NCBI GenBank assembly: GCA_017395925.1
Contig: JAFQNJ010000035.1
Location: 1-57,513, forward strand
Direction of reading: 5' to 3'
Length of the DNA stretch: 57,513 nt
Origin: Ruminococcus sp.
GTDB lineage: Bacteria > Bacillota > Clostridia > Oscillospirales > Acutalibacteraceae
This document shows positions 25,003-34,148 of the stretch, piece by piece (within the stretch, counting starts at the first letter, position 1; each line of letters opens with the position of its first letter). A program made the translations under genes and the position numbers. The notes below the pieces were generated by a model, which searched no databases, had not been told where the DNA came from, and worked only from the letters and a program-made list of their open reading frames with translations.

Positions 25003-25183
25003 CCACAGAAAGCACCGAGGACTTGGTTTTTACAGTTTTTTCACATTCTGCCCGGTGCAGAGGCACCGAGAAACAGTATGGGCTGAGAACTGAATTATGA
25101 GGGGCTACTGCTTATTAACTTTTCATATTACCTATTACTTCAACTTGTCGCCACACATAGAGAATTGCCGCAAGAGGACAAAA

Positions 25184-25211
25184 AAGTCCCCGACAAAAAG
25201 TTCGGGGACTT
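25184..25211 (-). terminator. Terminator of the pgk-tpiA-gpmI operon
   Basis: Perfect 10-bp stem AAGTCCCCGA (25184-25193) / TCGGGGACTT (25202-25211) with T-run on the minus strand, 35 nt after the gpmI stop. Confidence 0.85.
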
Positions 25212-25245
25212 AACAGATATTAAATTATTCCTCTTTTGTCCTTCA

Positions 25246-26757
25246 TCAGAGGATGATAGAGGTACCTGTCATCTCTTCGGGCTGGGGAAGTCCCAGAATA
25301 CGGAGCATTGTGGGTGCGATATCTGCCAGAACGCCGCCCTCGCGGAGTTCACAGGGATAACCCACAACGGAGAACTTGACGGGATTTGTGGTGTGTGCGG
25401 TAAAGGGTGAGCCGTCGGTATCCACCATTCTGTCGGCGTTGCCGTGGTCAGCGGTAATGAGAGTGACGCCGCCCATCTTCTCGATGGATGCCGCCACCTT
25501 GCCCATACAGGTGTCAACTGCCTCGACAGCCTTGACTGCGGCATCAAAGTCGCCTGTGTGACCTACCATATCGCAGTTTGCGAAGTTGAGGATGATAACA
25601 TCGTACTTGCCGCTTTCAATAGCCTCACAGCACTTGTCGCAAACTTCATAAGCACTCATCTCGGGCTGCATATCGTAGGTTGCAACCTTGGGAGAAGCCA
25701 CAAGGATTCTGTCCTCGTTGTCGTAGGTCTTCTCAACGCCGCCGTTGAAGAAGAAGGTTACGTGAGCGTACTTCTCGGTCTCGGCGATTCTCAGCTGTGT
25801 GAGACCCTTTGCGGAAATGTACTCACCGAAGGTATTGGTAAGGCTCTGGGGCTTGAATGCAACCTGAACATTAGGCATAGTTGCATCGTACTGTGTCATA
25901 CAAACGTAATTAAGGAGGAAGAAGCCGTTTCTTCTCTCGAAGCCGTCGAATGCCTCGTCAACGAAGGTACGGGTAATCTCTCTTGCTCTGTCGGGGCGGA
26001 AGTTGAAGAACACGATGCTGTCGTTTGCACCGATTGCCTCGCCGCCCTCAACTACTGCAGGGATAACAAACTCGTCGGTAACGCCCTCTGCGTAGGAGTC
26101 CTCAACAGCCTTCACTGCATCGGATACCTGAACGCCCTCGCGGAGCACCATGGCGTCGTAAGCCTTCACAACGCGCTCCCAGCGGTTATCTCTGTCCATA
26201 GCGTAGTATCTGCCCATTACTGTGGCAATTTTGCCCACGCCGATTTCATCGAGCTTCTCCTGACAGGCGGCTACGAAATCTCTACCGCTTGAAGGGGGAA
26301 CGTCTCTGCCGTCGAGGAAAGCGTGGATATATACCTTCTCAAGACCCTTGCGCTTTGCAAGCTCTACGATTCCGTAGAGATGAGTGATGTGGCTGTGCAC
26401 ACCGCCGTCAGAGAGAAGACCCATCAGGTGAAGTGCTGTGCCGTTCTTGACTGCATTGTCGATAGCGCCACAGAGAGCCTCGTTCTCGAAGAAATCGCCG
26501 TCCTTGATGGACTTGGTGATTCTGGTGAGCTCCTGATATACAATTCTGCCTGCGCCGATATTGGTGTGACCTACCTCGGAGTTACCCATCTGACCATCGG
26601 GAAGACCTACGTCCATACCTGATGCACCGATAGCGGTGGTGGGGTTCTCTGCGAAGAGTCTGTCCAGATTGGGAGTATTTGCGGCGGCGATAGCGTTGCC
26701 CTTCTCGGGAGCAATGCCGAAGCCGTCAAGGATACATAAAATAAGAGGTTTTTTCAT
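25246..26757 (-). CDS. gpmI: 2,3-bisphosphoglycerate-independent phosphoglycerate mutase
   Basis: Interconverts 3- and 2-phosphoglycerate with Mn2+. 503 residues of alkaline-phosphatase superfamily fold. The phosphoserine loop is [18 protein letters not shown], metal sites lie in LCILDGFG and in [13 protein letters not shown], and substrate arginines in [19 protein letters not shown] ribosome binding site. It is the last gene of the leftward glycolytic operon, 75 nt after tpiA. Confidence 0.96.
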   Translation of the reverse strand: MKKPLILCILDGFGIAPEKGNAIAAANTPNLDRLFAENPTTAIGASGMDVGLPDGQMGNSEVGHTNIGAGRIVYQELTRITKSIKDGDFFENEALCGAIDNAVKNGTALHLMGLLSDGGVHSHITHLYGIVELAKRKGLEKVYIHAFLDGRDVPPSSGRDFVAACQEKLDEIGVGKIATVMGRYYAMDRDNRWERVVKAYDAMVLREGVQVSDAVKAVEDSYAEGVTDEFVIPAVVEGGEAIGANDSIVFFNFRPDRAREITRTFVDEAFDGFERRNGFFLLNYVCMTQYDATMPNVQVAFKPQSLTNTFGEYISAKGLTQLRIAETEKYAHVTFFFNGGVEKTYDNEDRILVASPKVATYDMQPEMSAYEVCDKCCEAIESGKYDVIILNFANCDMVGHTGDFDAAVKAVEAVDTCMGKVAASIEKMGGVTLITADHGNADRMVDTDGSPFTAHTTNPVKFSVVGYPCELREGGVLADIAPTMLRILGLPQPEEMTGTSIIL

Positions 26758-26832
26758 ATTTTCATCTCCTGATTAGAAACTCACATCCGCGAGGTCTCCC
26801 CCACGGATGCAATGATAAATTACCGTATAAAA

Positions 26833-27600
26833 TTACTTGGAAGCAGCAGAGACGATTTTTGCAAATTTCTCTGCAACAAGGGATGCGCCGCCGATGAGAC
26901 CGCCGTCAACGTTAACCTTGGAGAGAAGCTCCTCAGCATTGCCGTCGTTCATGGAACCGCCGTACTGAATGGTGGTAGCCTCTGCTACCTCTGCATTGTA
27001 AAGACCTGCGATAACGTCTCTGATGATGCCGCAAACCTCGTCAGCCTGGTCAGCAGTAGCTGTAAGACCTGTGCCGATAGCCCATACAGGCTCGTAAGCG
27101 ATGATGATTCTCTCCATCTCCTCGGCAGTAACGCCCCCCAGTGCAATCTTTGTCTGCATTGCGCAAACCTCTGCGGTAACGCCCTGCTCTCTCTGCTCAA
27201 GGTACTCACCTACGCAGAGGATAACTGTGAGACCTGCCTTGAGGGCTGCCTTTACGCGCTTGTTAACGGTTACGTCTGTCTCGCCGAAATACTGACGACG
27301 CTCGGAGTGACCGATGATAACATACTCAATGCCCATAGCGGAGAGCATCTGTGCGGAAATCTCGCCTGTGAAGGCACCGGACTCTGCCCAGTGGCAGTTC
27401 TCTGCACCGATTTTGATGTTTGTGCCTTTGGTAGCCTCCTGTGCTGCATAGAGGTCAACGAAGGGTACGCATGCGATAACGTCGCAGTCTGCGTCCTTAA
27501 CCAGAGGAATCATAGAGGTGAGAAGCTCTGCGCCCTCTGCGGGAGTTTTGTTCATTTTCCAGTTACCTGCGATAACTGTCTTTCTTGTAGCCTTGTTCAT
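26833..27600 (-). CDS. tpiA: Triosephosphate isomerase
   Basis: TIM-barrel enzyme, 255 residues: catalytic Lys in AGNWKMNKT, His in YVIIGHSERRQYFGE, Glu in IAYEPVWAIGTGLTA, and the phosphate loop GGSMNDGNA / DGGLIGGASL. AAAGGA ribosome binding site upstream. Middle gene of the pgk-tpiA-gpmI operon. Confidence 0.97.
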   Translation of the reverse strand: MNKATRKTVIAGNWKMNKTPAEGAELLTSMIPLVKDADCDVIACVPFVDLYAAQEATKGTNIKIGAENCHWAESGAFTGEISAQMLSAMGIEYVIIGHSERRQYFGETDVTVNKRVKAALKAGLTVILCVGEYLEQREQGVTAEVCAMQTKIALGGVTAEEMERIIIAYEPVWAIGTGLTATADQADEVCGIIRDVIAGLYNAEVAEATTIQYGGSMNDGNAEELLSKVNVDGGLIGGASLVAEKFAKIVSAASK

Positions 27601-27684
27601 TTTGTGTCGTCCTTTCCGTATTATGTGTAAGTATTAACATAGCATTGGGGCGGATTACTCCGCCCCTTGTATTAAAAGTTCTGA

Positions 27685-28893
27685 TTATTTGTCAGCAATT
27701 ACTGCTACACCGGGGAGAACCTTACCCTCGAGGTACTCAAGGGATGCACCGCCGCCTGTGGAGATGTGGCTCATTGCATCAGCAAATCCAAGGTTGATAA
27801 CTGCTGCTGCGGAGTCGCCGCCGCCGATGATGGTGGTAGCATCTGTCTCTGCAAGAGCCTTTGCAACTGCGATGGTACCGTTTGCGAAAGAGGGGTTCTC
27901 GGAAACGCCCATGGGTCCGTTCCAAACAACTGTCTTTGCGCTCTTTACAGCCTCAGCAAACATCTCTGCTGTCTTGGGACCGATATCGAGACCCATAAGG
28001 TCCTCGGGAATCTCATTTGTGGGAGCGATGGATGTCTCAACGGGCTGGTCGATGGGATCGGGGAAGTCCTTTGTGCAGGTTGTGTCAATGGGAAGCATAA
28101 GGGTCTTGCCCAGAGTCTTTGCCTTCTCGATCATCTCAAGGCAGTAGTCGATCTTGGTGTCATCAACAAGGGATGTACCAACGTTGCCGCCCTGTGCCTT
28201 GATGAATGTATAAGCCATACCGCCGCCGATGATGAGAGTGTCGCACTTCTCAAGAAGGTTGGAGATAACGTTGAGCTTGTCTGCAACCTTTGCACCGCCG
28301 AGGATAGCAACGAAGGGTCTGACGGGATTCTCAACAGCATTGCCGAGGAAAGCGATTTCCTTCTGCATCAGGTAGCCGACTGCTGTGTCCTTGATGTGCT
28401 CTGTAACGCCTGCGGTGGAGCAGTGTGCACGGTGAGCAGAACCGAAAGCATCCATTACGAAAACATCTGCAAGAGATGCAAGCTCGGAGGAGAAGGGCTC
28501 AAGATTCTTGGTCTCTTCTGCTCTGAAACGGGTGTTCTGGAGAAGAACAACGTCACCCTCCTGCATAGCCTCAACAGCCTTCTTTGCGTTCTCGCCCACA
28601 ACTGTGTCGTCATTTGCGAAAACAACCTCTTTGCCCAGGAGCTCGGAGAGGCGGACTGCTACGGGAGCCAGAGAGAACTTCTCCTCGGGGCCGTTCTTGG
28701 GCTTGCCGAGATGTGAGCAGAGGATGAGCTTTGCGCCGCCCTCAAGAAGCTTCTTGATGGTGGGGAGAGCTGCTGTGATACGGTTGTCGTTGGTGATAAC
28801 GCCCTCTTTGAGGGGAACGTTGAAGTCACAACGGCAAAGGACTCTTTTGCCCTGTACGTTAATGTCGTCGACTGATACTTTGTTGAGATTCAT
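27685..28893 (-). CDS. pgk: Phosphoglycerate kinase
   Basis: 402 residues. N-terminal 3PG site ([24 protein letters not shown]), hinge, and nucleotide-domain elements [19 protein letters not shown] and [15 protein letters not shown], ending GGGDSAAAV and [16 protein letters not shown] 28893 with GAAAGGG upstream is chosen over an ATG 18 nt earlier. First gene of the operon. A GAPDH gene is not in this window. Confidence 0.97.
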   Translation of the reverse strand: MNLNKVSVDDINVQGKRVLCRCDFNVPLKEGVITNDNRITAALPTIKKLLEGGAKLILCSHLGKPKNGPEEKFSLAPVAVRLSELLGKEVVFANDDTVVGENAKKAVEAMQEGDVVLLQNTRFRAEETKNLEPFSSELASLADVFVMDAFGSAHRAHCSTAGVTEHIKDTAVGYLMQKEIAFLGNAVENPVRPFVAILGGAKVADKLNVISNLLEKCDTLIIGGGMAYTFIKAQGGNVGTSLVDDTKIDYCLEMIEKAKTLGKTLMLPIDTTCTKDFPDPIDQPVETSIAPTNEIPEDLMGLDIGPKTAEMFAEAVKSAKTVVWNGPMGVSENPSFANGTIAVAKALAETDATTIIGGGDSAAAVINLGFADAMSHISTGGGASLEYLEGKVLPGVAVIADK

Positions 28894-28971
28894 AGTCAAA
28901 AACCCTTTCATATTTAATAGATTTAATAATAGTCACACTTTGTTAAATTCTAAACAAACTTAACCTTATAA

Positions 28972-29000
28972 ATTATATCAAAAGAATGTCCGCTTGGCAA
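28972..29000 (-). promoter_or_regulatory. Promoter of pgk-tpiA-gpmI
   Basis: Minus strand: TTGCCA (28995-29000), 17-nt spacer, TATAAT (28972-28977), 79 nt upstream of pgk. Confidence 0.75.
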
Positions 29001-29104
29001 GTGTTTCCTGCGGATTTTACCATTTTTATAGTATTATTTTTGACATTGGGTGAAACAATATGCAAAATAGCAATTTTCATCTTTTATCAAGAACTTTTTG
29101 CCGC

Positions 29105-29620
29105 TTATGTTGACGCTTCATCCCATGAGTGGCGGTGAAGCTCTCCGCGGGTCAGAAGACGGGGATAATTCCACTGGCGCAGAGTCTCATAGACCGCTAT
29201 GGCTACGGAGTTTGAGAGGTTGAGGCTTCTTGCCTCTGAGAGCATGGGAATACGCACACAGCTTTCCTTGTGCTCAAGAAGCAGCCACTCGGGAAGACCC
29301 CTTGTCTCCTTGCCGAAAACCAGGTACACCTTACCCTCGGGGTAGCTTACATCGGAGTGGATTTTCTGTGCTTTTGTGGAAAAATAGTAAAAATTACCAT
29401 GGGGATTCTTTGCATAAAAATTCTCAAGATTTTCGTAGTATGTAATATCCAGAAGATACCAGTAGTCAAGTCCTGCACGCTTGAGCTTTTTGTCGTCCAC
29501 CTCAAAGCCCATAGGGTGCACAAGGTGGAGTCTGGCGCCTGTGGCGGCACAGGTGCGGGCTATATTTCCCGTGTTCTGGGGAATTTCGGGTTCTACAAGT
29601 ACAATGTTGAGTTCTGGCAA
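29105..29620 (-). CDS. trmL: tRNA (cytidine/uridine(34)-2'-O)-methyltransferase TrmL
   Basis: SPOUT methyltransferase modifying the wobble base of leucine tRNAs. 171 residues: NIVLVEPEIPQNTGNIARTC at the N-terminus, and the trefoil-knot SAM site KVYLVFGKETRGLPEWLL and RIPMLSEARSLNLSNSVAIA. TTG 29620 follows GAGGTGAT and gives the usual N-terminus. It diverges from the small gene at 29709. Confidence 0.93.
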   Translation of the reverse strand: MPELNIVLVEPEIPQNTGNIARTCAATGARLHLVHPMGFEVDDKKLKRAGLDYWYLLDITYYENLENFYAKNPHGNFYYFSTKAQKIHSDVSYPEGKVYLVFGKETRGLPEWLLLEHKESCVRIPMLSEARSLNLSNSVAIAVYETLRQWNYPRLLTRGELHRHSWDEAST

Positions 29621-29708
29621 AACTTATCACCTCTAACACATTCTAAACTGTGAATAATAATAAAGCAAGGAAAACTTGCGAAATCATAATATTTTGCAGG
29701 AGGTTTGT

Positions 29709-29891
29709 ATGAATAACTCTGTAATGAGCGTTATGAAAGGTATGGCGTGGGGTGCCGCGTTGGGAGTTGCCGCAGGAGTTGTGGGTTCAAAGATGATGGA
29801 ATCCAATAAGAAGACCATGAAGAAAAAGGCAAACAAAGCTCTGCGCTCCATGGAAAATATGATAGACACCGCTTCGTATATGTTTAAATAA
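29709..29891 (+). CDS. Small hypothetical protein with Gly/Ala helix (60 aa)
   Basis: Not assigned to a family. 60 residues: MNNSVMSVMKGMAWGAALGV begins a Gly/Ala-rich hydrophobic helix (about 10-27) that is followed by a lysine-rich stretch (SNKKTMKKKANKA) and an amphipathic tail. The layout recalls small YtxH-like membrane-associated proteins. AGGAGG is 5 nt upstream of ATG 29709; conservation cannot be judged here. Confidence 0.65.
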   Translation: MNNSVMSVMKGMAWGAALGVAAGVVGSKMMESNKKTMKKKANKALRSMENMIDTASYMFK

Positions 29892-29964
29892 CCATTTGCT
29901 CCTGATATGCTTGCACCGTAATGAGCTTGCGATGCAAGCATATTCTCTGTCATCACGCAGAGAA

Positions 29965-30085
29965 ATTTTCTGGCGGCAGGTTACCGCCCCTACGTTCACC
30001 TATTACATATTCACTATTACCTATTACCTCAACTCTCCGCCCCTACGTTTACCTATTACCTATTCACTATTACCTCTTACCTCAA
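29965..30085. repeat. Intergenic repeat tract (GCCCCTACGTT / TTACCTATT)
   Basis: Two copies of CGCCCCTACGTTyACCTATTAC are each followed by short CTATTACCTCTTACCTCA units, directly downstream of the 60-aa gene. Same family as the tract at 21090. No coding content seen. Confidence 0.7.
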
Positions 30086-30090
30086 AAAAA

Positions 30091-30118
30091 GCACCCTGCC
30101 GGATAACTGACAGGGTGC
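30091..30118 (-). terminator. Terminator of the G5-M23 peptidase gene
   Basis: GCACCCTG (30091-30098) / CAGGGTGC (30111-30118) stem with T7 on the minus strand, 23 nt after the stop. Confidence 0.8.
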
Positions 30119-30140
30119 AGAATTTTGCTTGAAGTTTTGC

Positions 30141-31595
30141 TTAACTTACATATATAAGGGGGTCAACCAGCACGCCGCCCTCGCAGATTTCGAAGTGGAG
30201 GTGAGGACCTGTGGAATAACCTGTGGAGCCAATGGCAGAGATAACGTCGCCCTTTGCCACCTTGTCGCCGATGGATACATACACCTCGGAGCAATGTCCG
30301 TAGAGGGTGGTGTAGCCGTTGCCGTGGTCAATAATAACGTAGTTGCCGTAGCCGGAATTGTCCCAGCCTGCCCAGGTAACCGTACCTGCATCAGAGGCAA
30401 CAACTGCCTGTCCGTAAATTGCGCTGTCGGCAATGTCAATGCCGTAGTGGAAGGTTCCCCAACGAGGCTCGAAGGGGCTTGTGATCATGTGGGTGTAGGG
30501 TACGGGCCAGAGGAAGTTTCCTGTGCCGATGTAGCTCTCCTGTGTGCCCACAACCACTACCTCGGTGACAGTTTCCTTCACAACTGTGGTGGAAGCGGGT
30601 ATGGAATCCACAAGCTCTCCGTCCACATATACAAGGCGGTAATTAATAAGGCTTGTGCCGTTTTCGCCTGCTACCTTAACCTCGCGGTAGGTGTTGAGCT
30701 GTGTGTCGTCATACTCATAGACAGTCTCGTACTCCACCTCAAACTCTACGGGAAGGTCGGTTTCCAGCTTCACGGAAAAATAGCTCTTTGCATCATTTAC
30801 TATCTGCTCTACATCCTTGATGCAATCGGATGCATAAACATCGGTAACAACCTGAACATCGTTTGCAAAGGTTGTCACGGTGGTGTCGTCGTAGTTTGCC
30901 TTGGCCTCGTTGAGCACTGCTACCAGTGCCTGCTGAAGCTCTGCTGAATTCTCTGCCGCACCGAAAAAAACTCCGTCAACGTAGAGACCGCCTGCGTCAC
31001 CCACAACTGCGTCGGAGTAGTTTACAAGCTTGCGGTAAACCTCGTTTGCAGAGGATTTCGGAGTGGAAGTGAACTTGGGGTATGAAATCTGAAGAACAGG
31101 AGTAACGCTCTTGTCCTCGCTGGTCTTTGCAAGTGCATCGTGAAGGGTTGCAGATGCCTGAGTGAGAACAGCCTCGTTCTCGATAGCACCCAGATACTCG
31201 CCGTCAACGTTGACGGTAAGGGGCTTGTCACTCATAGTCCAGAAGCAGACTGTCAGCAGGAGCACTACAGCCGCCGCTACGGGACACAGTGCAGTGGCGA
31301 TGCCCTTGGGGCTTCTCATAAACATAAAATATGAGGAATCAAGGTGGAATCTCTTCACTGCGCGAAAAGCCTTTGCGGGGGTCAGAGTCTCCCATGTAAT
31401 GTCCTTAACCTTGCTTTTAATGGACTTCATATCTCTGACGATACCCTTCAGGGCACGTCTTGTAAATCTTATTGCTTTCTCAAAATTATTAAGTTGTCTC
31501 TGTGATTTTTTCTGATTTAAATTCTTGGGGGTTGAGGCTTTTGCGATATTCTCGATTTTGCCGAAGCCGTCAACACTTATAAACTTTGTACTCAA
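30141..31595 (-). CDS. Membrane-anchored G5-domain M23 metallopeptidase
   Basis: Peptidoglycan endopeptidase of the LytM/M23 family. About 484 residues: basic cytoplasmic N-terminus (~100 residues), one membrane helix (IATALCPVAAAVVLLLTVCF), an extracellular ~150-residue region, a G5 domain (EVEYETVYEYDDTQLNTYRE to about VVVVGT), and a C-terminal M23 domain. Zn ligands lie in HYGIDIADS and HLHFEI, with YGHCSEV between. TTG 31595 has AAGGAGAG upstream; an in-frame ATG at 31613 lacks a good site and is the alternative. Monocistronic. Confidence 0.92.
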   Translation of the reverse strand: MSTKFISVDGFGKIENIAKASTPKNLNQKKSQRQLNNFEKAIRFTRRALKGIVRDMKSIKSKVKDITWETLTPAKAFRAVKRFHLDSSYFMFMRSPKGIATALCPVAAAVVLLLTVCFWTMSDKPLTVNVDGEYLGAIENEAVLTQASATLHDALAKTSEDKSVTPVLQISYPKFTSTPKSSANEVYRKLVNYSDAVVGDAGGLYVDGVFFGAAENSAELQQALVAVLNEAKANYDDTTVTTFANDVQVVTDVYASDCIKDVEQIVNDAKSYFSVKLETDLPVEFEVEYETVYEYDDTQLNTYREVKVAGENGTSLINYRLVYVDGELVDSIPASTTVVKETVTEVVVVGTQESYIGTGNFLWPVPYTHMITSPFEPRWGTFHYGIDIADSAIYGQAVVASDAGTVTWAGWDNSGYGNYVIIDHGNGYTTLYGHCSEVYVSIGDKVAKGDVISAIGSTGYSTGPHLHFEICEGGVLVDPLIYVS

Positions 31596-31664
31596 AAAAA
31601 CTCTCCTTGACATTTGATATTTCCCGACGGAAAATAAAGATTACAAAACTGTAACAACTCGTTA

Positions 31665-31693
31665 ATTATACCCGAGTTATCAAATTTTTACAA
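31665..31693 (-). promoter_or_regulatory. Promoter of the G5-M23 peptidase gene
   Basis: Minus strand: TTGTAA (31688-31693), 17-nt spacer, TATAAT (31665-31670), about 70 nt upstream of the start. Confidence 0.65.
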
Positions 31694-31776
31694 CCTTTTG
31701 AGCCGATTTTCGTACATTCAGCCATTGTCGACAATACCACAGGAGAGTTTTTGTGCATATTGACTATGAAATTCAA

Positions 31777-32229
31777 TTAATACTGCAGGTCGTAGATACT
31801 AAGATTCTTGAATACATCATAATATTCAGCCATCGCCTTCTTGGCACCCTCAAGGTCGTGCTCCAGATAGTTGCCGCATTCCTTTCTCTCGCTGCCGGGG
31901 ATTACACCCTCAAAAGCCATAGCCTCACGGAGCACCTCGTCGATAAGGGTAAGTGTGTCCTTGCTTGACAGGTCTCTGACAATGAGATAGAAGCCTGTTC
32001 TGCAACCCATAGGTCCGAAATAAACAATATTGCGGGAAAATCTGCTGTTGCGGGCAAAGGTTGCAAAGAGATGCTCAATAGTGTGCAGAGCCTTCTGCTC
32101 AAGGAAAGGGGGCGTGTTGGGCTTGATGAATCTTAAATCATAGGTGGTGATATCCCCGTCAAGTCGGGACACATAGCAACCGGGAAGCAGTGTATCGTGG
32201 TCAACTGTAAAGCTTGCAATTTTTTCCAT
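31777..32229 (-). CDS. luxS: S-ribosylhomocysteine lyase LuxS
   Basis: Cleaves S-ribosylhomocysteine to homocysteine and the AI-2 precursor DPD. 150 residues. Zn ligands His49 and His53 are in LHTIEHLFAT, the catalytic Cys is in GPMGCRTGFYLI, and the third Zn ligand Cys is in KECGNYLEHD. ATG 32229 with AGAGAGGT upstream. It lies 35 nt after the GH25 gene and probably shares its transcript. No pfs/mtnN is adjacent. Confidence 0.96.
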   Translation of the reverse strand: MEKIASFTVDHDTLLPGCYVSRLDGDITTYDLRFIKPNTPPFLEQKALHTIEHLFATFARNSRFSRNIVYFGPMGCRTGFYLIVRDLSSKDTLTLIDEVLREAMAFEGVIPGSERKECGNYLEHDLEGAKKAMAEYYDVFKNLSIYDLQY

Positions 32230-32264
32230 TGGAATTACCTCTCTTTTCATTATATATAATATTA

Positions 32265-33293
32265 TCAGTCATAATTTTTCATACATACATTCAGGTCAAC
32301 GTCGCCGTAGATTCCGTCCACCTCGCCTGTGCTGGAATACTGCCACATTGTGTACTTGTAGTACATTGAGGGGGAGTCATTATAGAAAGCGTACCACAAG
32401 TCGATGTCCCGAAGTTCGGTGAGGTCATACTTGAAGTAGGCAAGGTTTGAGCCTGTATATATCTGGGGGATATAGCCCTCCGCCTTTACAGTATCGCAGA
32501 AAGCTCTGGCGCATTTTGTCAGAGTTTCGGGGGTGACATCGTCAATTCGGGTCTCCACGGAGTCGATAATCTCCCAGTCGAAAGCCAAGGGGTAGTGGAG
32601 TTTTTCCCCCGACAGGATATCAAGGGCAAATTCTGCTTCTTCCACAGCTTCCTCCTCACTGCGAGCCTGAGAGAAGAAGTAAGCCCCCACCTCAAGTCCT
32701 GCCGCCTTGGCACCTCGGAGGTTTTCCTTGAAGGTATCATCCGTATAGAGGACACCCTCTTCGCCGTAGCCTCTGCCACCGATGCGGAGCATAGCAAAGT
32801 CCACCCCTGCCGCCTTGACACGCTCCCAGTCAATTTCGCCGTTGAAGGAGGATACATCCACCCCCACATAGGAGCAGTCCTCGCCCTGATGGTAGTAATG
32901 CATAAAGCCCTTTTCGTCAATAATAAAACCGTCCTCGTCGTACTGTGCTTTGGGCACACCATCCGCCGCAGGGATGCTGATATCCCCCAGAGCATAGTTA
33001 TAGAGGGAGATTCTGTCCTGTGAGCTGTCTGCAAGGTCAAGGTCGCTCTTGCTGTTGTATACCGCCTTGTGTCCGTCCTTGGTAAAGTAAAGCACCGTCA
33101 TCACCGATGACACTACCATAAACACAAGGGAAACCACCAGCAGAATACTCACCACAGGCACAAATACACCAACAGGTACCACGAAGCTCTTTTTCTGCGG
33201 TTTTCCCGTATGTATCCCTTTTTCCCTTGGAATCACACTCTCCGCGCTCTCACTCTGCTCATTTACTATTTCTTTAAGTTCTGTATTTTCCAT
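32265..33293 (-). CDS. Membrane-anchored GH25 lysozyme
   Basis: N-acetylmuramidase of the Chalaropsis-type GH25 family. 342 residues: cytoplasmic tail, one membrane helix (about 42-70), a linker, then the GH25 barrel from about 140. Features are YVGVDVSSFNGEIDWERVK (catalytic Asp), LAFDWEIID (acidic pair), and YTMWQYSSTGEVDGIYGDVD at the C-terminus. ATG 33293 has GGAG 11 nt upstream; TTG 33302 is too close to that site. It precedes luxS in the same direction. Confidence 0.94.
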   Translation of the reverse strand: MENTELKEIVNEQSESAESVIPREKGIHTGKPQKKSFVVPVGVFVPVVSILLVVSLVFMVVSSVMTVLYFTKDGHKAVYNSKSDLDLADSSQDRISLYNYALGDISIPAADGVPKAQYDEDGFIIDEKGFMHYYHQGEDCSYVGVDVSSFNGEIDWERVKAAGVDFAMLRIGGRGYGEEGVLYTDDTFKENLRGAKAAGLEVGAYFFSQARSEEEAVEEAEFALDILSGEKLHYPLAFDWEIIDSVETRIDDVTPETLTKCARAFCDTVKAEGYIPQIYTGSNLAYFKYDLTELRDIDLWYAFYNDSPSMYYKYTMWQYSSTGEVDGIYGDVDLNVCMKNYD

Positions 33294-33390
33294 ATATATC
33301 AATTCTCCGATATTCGTCTGAAACTCTTTACTTCATAGAATATCACAAAAATCGACAGGTGTAAACAAATTTCATCGTAAACCCTTACAC

Positions 33391-33419
33391 TTGCAATGAC
33401 GGTGAAAATTTTGTATAAT
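33391..33419 (+). promoter_or_regulatory. Promoter of the 80-aa hypothetical gene
   Basis: Plus strand: TTGCAA (33391-33396), 17-nt spacer, TATAAT (33414-33419), 26 nt upstream of ATG 33446. Confidence 0.75.
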
Positions 33420-33445
33420 AATAAAAAAAGGAAAGGAGGAGGATT

Positions 33446-33688
33446 ATGCTGCAAAGAGGTTACAAGAAGAAAACCAAGGACGAGCTTATCAAAGCCATTG
33501 ACGAATGTAAGTCCATAAGCCAGCTCTTTGCTCTTGTTCAGCACGAGCAGATTGAGCTCCGTATGCAGAGTATGTGCAGCGCATCAAATCTCCCTCCCAG
33601 AACTCCCAACATTCCGAGAGATCCCTCCGAGTCTCCTTTGCAGAGGCTCAAGGATGCGGTTCGTGAGTGTGTAATGAACACCCGATAA
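33446..33688 (+). CDS. Small hypothetical protein (80 aa)
   Basis: Unrecognised. 80 residues: basic helical N-terminus (YKKKTKDELIKAIDECKSIS), a central helix, a Pro-rich stretch (LPPRTPNIPRDPSESP) and a C-terminal helix. No signal peptide or membrane span. The AGGAGGAGG ribosome binding site, consensus promoter and terminator make it a convincing single-gene transcription unit. Confidence 0.75.
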   Translation: MLQRGYKKKTKDELIKAIDECKSISQLFALVQHEQIELRMQSMCSASNLPPRTPNIPRDPSESPLQRLKDAVRECVMNTR

Positions 33689-33710
33689 ATTCATACTTTA
33701 AACAAAGCTT

Positions 33711-33738
33711 CAGGCGGATACTCTCCGCCTGTTTTTTA
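33711..33738 (+). terminator. Terminator of the 80-aa gene
   Basis: CAGGCGG (33711-33717) / CCGCCTG (33725-33731) stem followed by TTTTTTATTTT. Confidence 0.85.
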
Positions 33739-33788
33739 TTTTCAGAGGGATGTTGAAGCTGCCACCCCTACGTTTACCTCTTGCCTAA

Positions 33789-33952
33789 ACTCGCCTCCCT
33801 TGTGAAAGGGAGGTGGCTGTGCGTCAGCACAGACGGAGGGATTGAGAATTTGAAGTAACAGGAAAATCAAAAGAGCAACAAATGACAATCCCCCACCGCC
33901 CTGTGGGCGGAGCCCCCTTTGCACAAGGGGGCCTTTTTCGCTATGCTCAAAC
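33789..33952. repeat. Dispersed hairpin-rich repeat, copy 1
   Basis: A ~160-bp element built of short palindromes: CCTCCCTTGTGAAAGGGAGG, CCGCCCTGTGGGCGG and GCCCCCTTTGCACAAGGGGGC, joined by GAGAATTTGAAGTAACAGG and AATGACAATCCC. Further copies lie near 55900-56600. It is followed to about 34095 by CCTCATCCGCCGCCTGCGG fragments, CACACGGCAGGTTG tandem units and a TTACCTCTTACC tract. There is no gene between 33688 and 34149. Confidence 0.85.
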
Positions 33953-34105
33953 GGGCAGGGGGCACCTCATCCGCCGCCTGCGGTGACACCTTCCCCGTGG
34001 GTCAGAAGGCTTCTCGGGCGGTGGATTCTCACACGGCAGGTTGATTCTCACACGGCAGGTTGCCCCCTACATTTACCTCTTACCTCACCTTGCCGCTGAA
34101 GCAAA

Positions 34106-34140
34106 AAAAGAAGACCCGCCTTTAGCGAATCTTCTCTCTT
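34106..34140 (-). terminator. Possible terminator of the AI-2E permease gene
   Basis: AGAAGA / TCTTCT short stem with a T-run on the minus strand, close to the stop at 34149. A weak hairpin. Confidence 0.5.
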
Positions 34141-34148
34141 AAACTTGA

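Noticed and set aside
23638..25086. A 482-codon reading frame on the plus strand opposite the second sortase
   Set aside because: Complement of the sortase frame; the product has no recognisable domain, whereas the minus strand encodes an intact catalytic triad.
26812..28716. Long plus-strand frames opposite tpiA and pgk
   Set aside because: Cys/Leu-rich translations mirror the codon bias of the glycolytic genes; no start signals.
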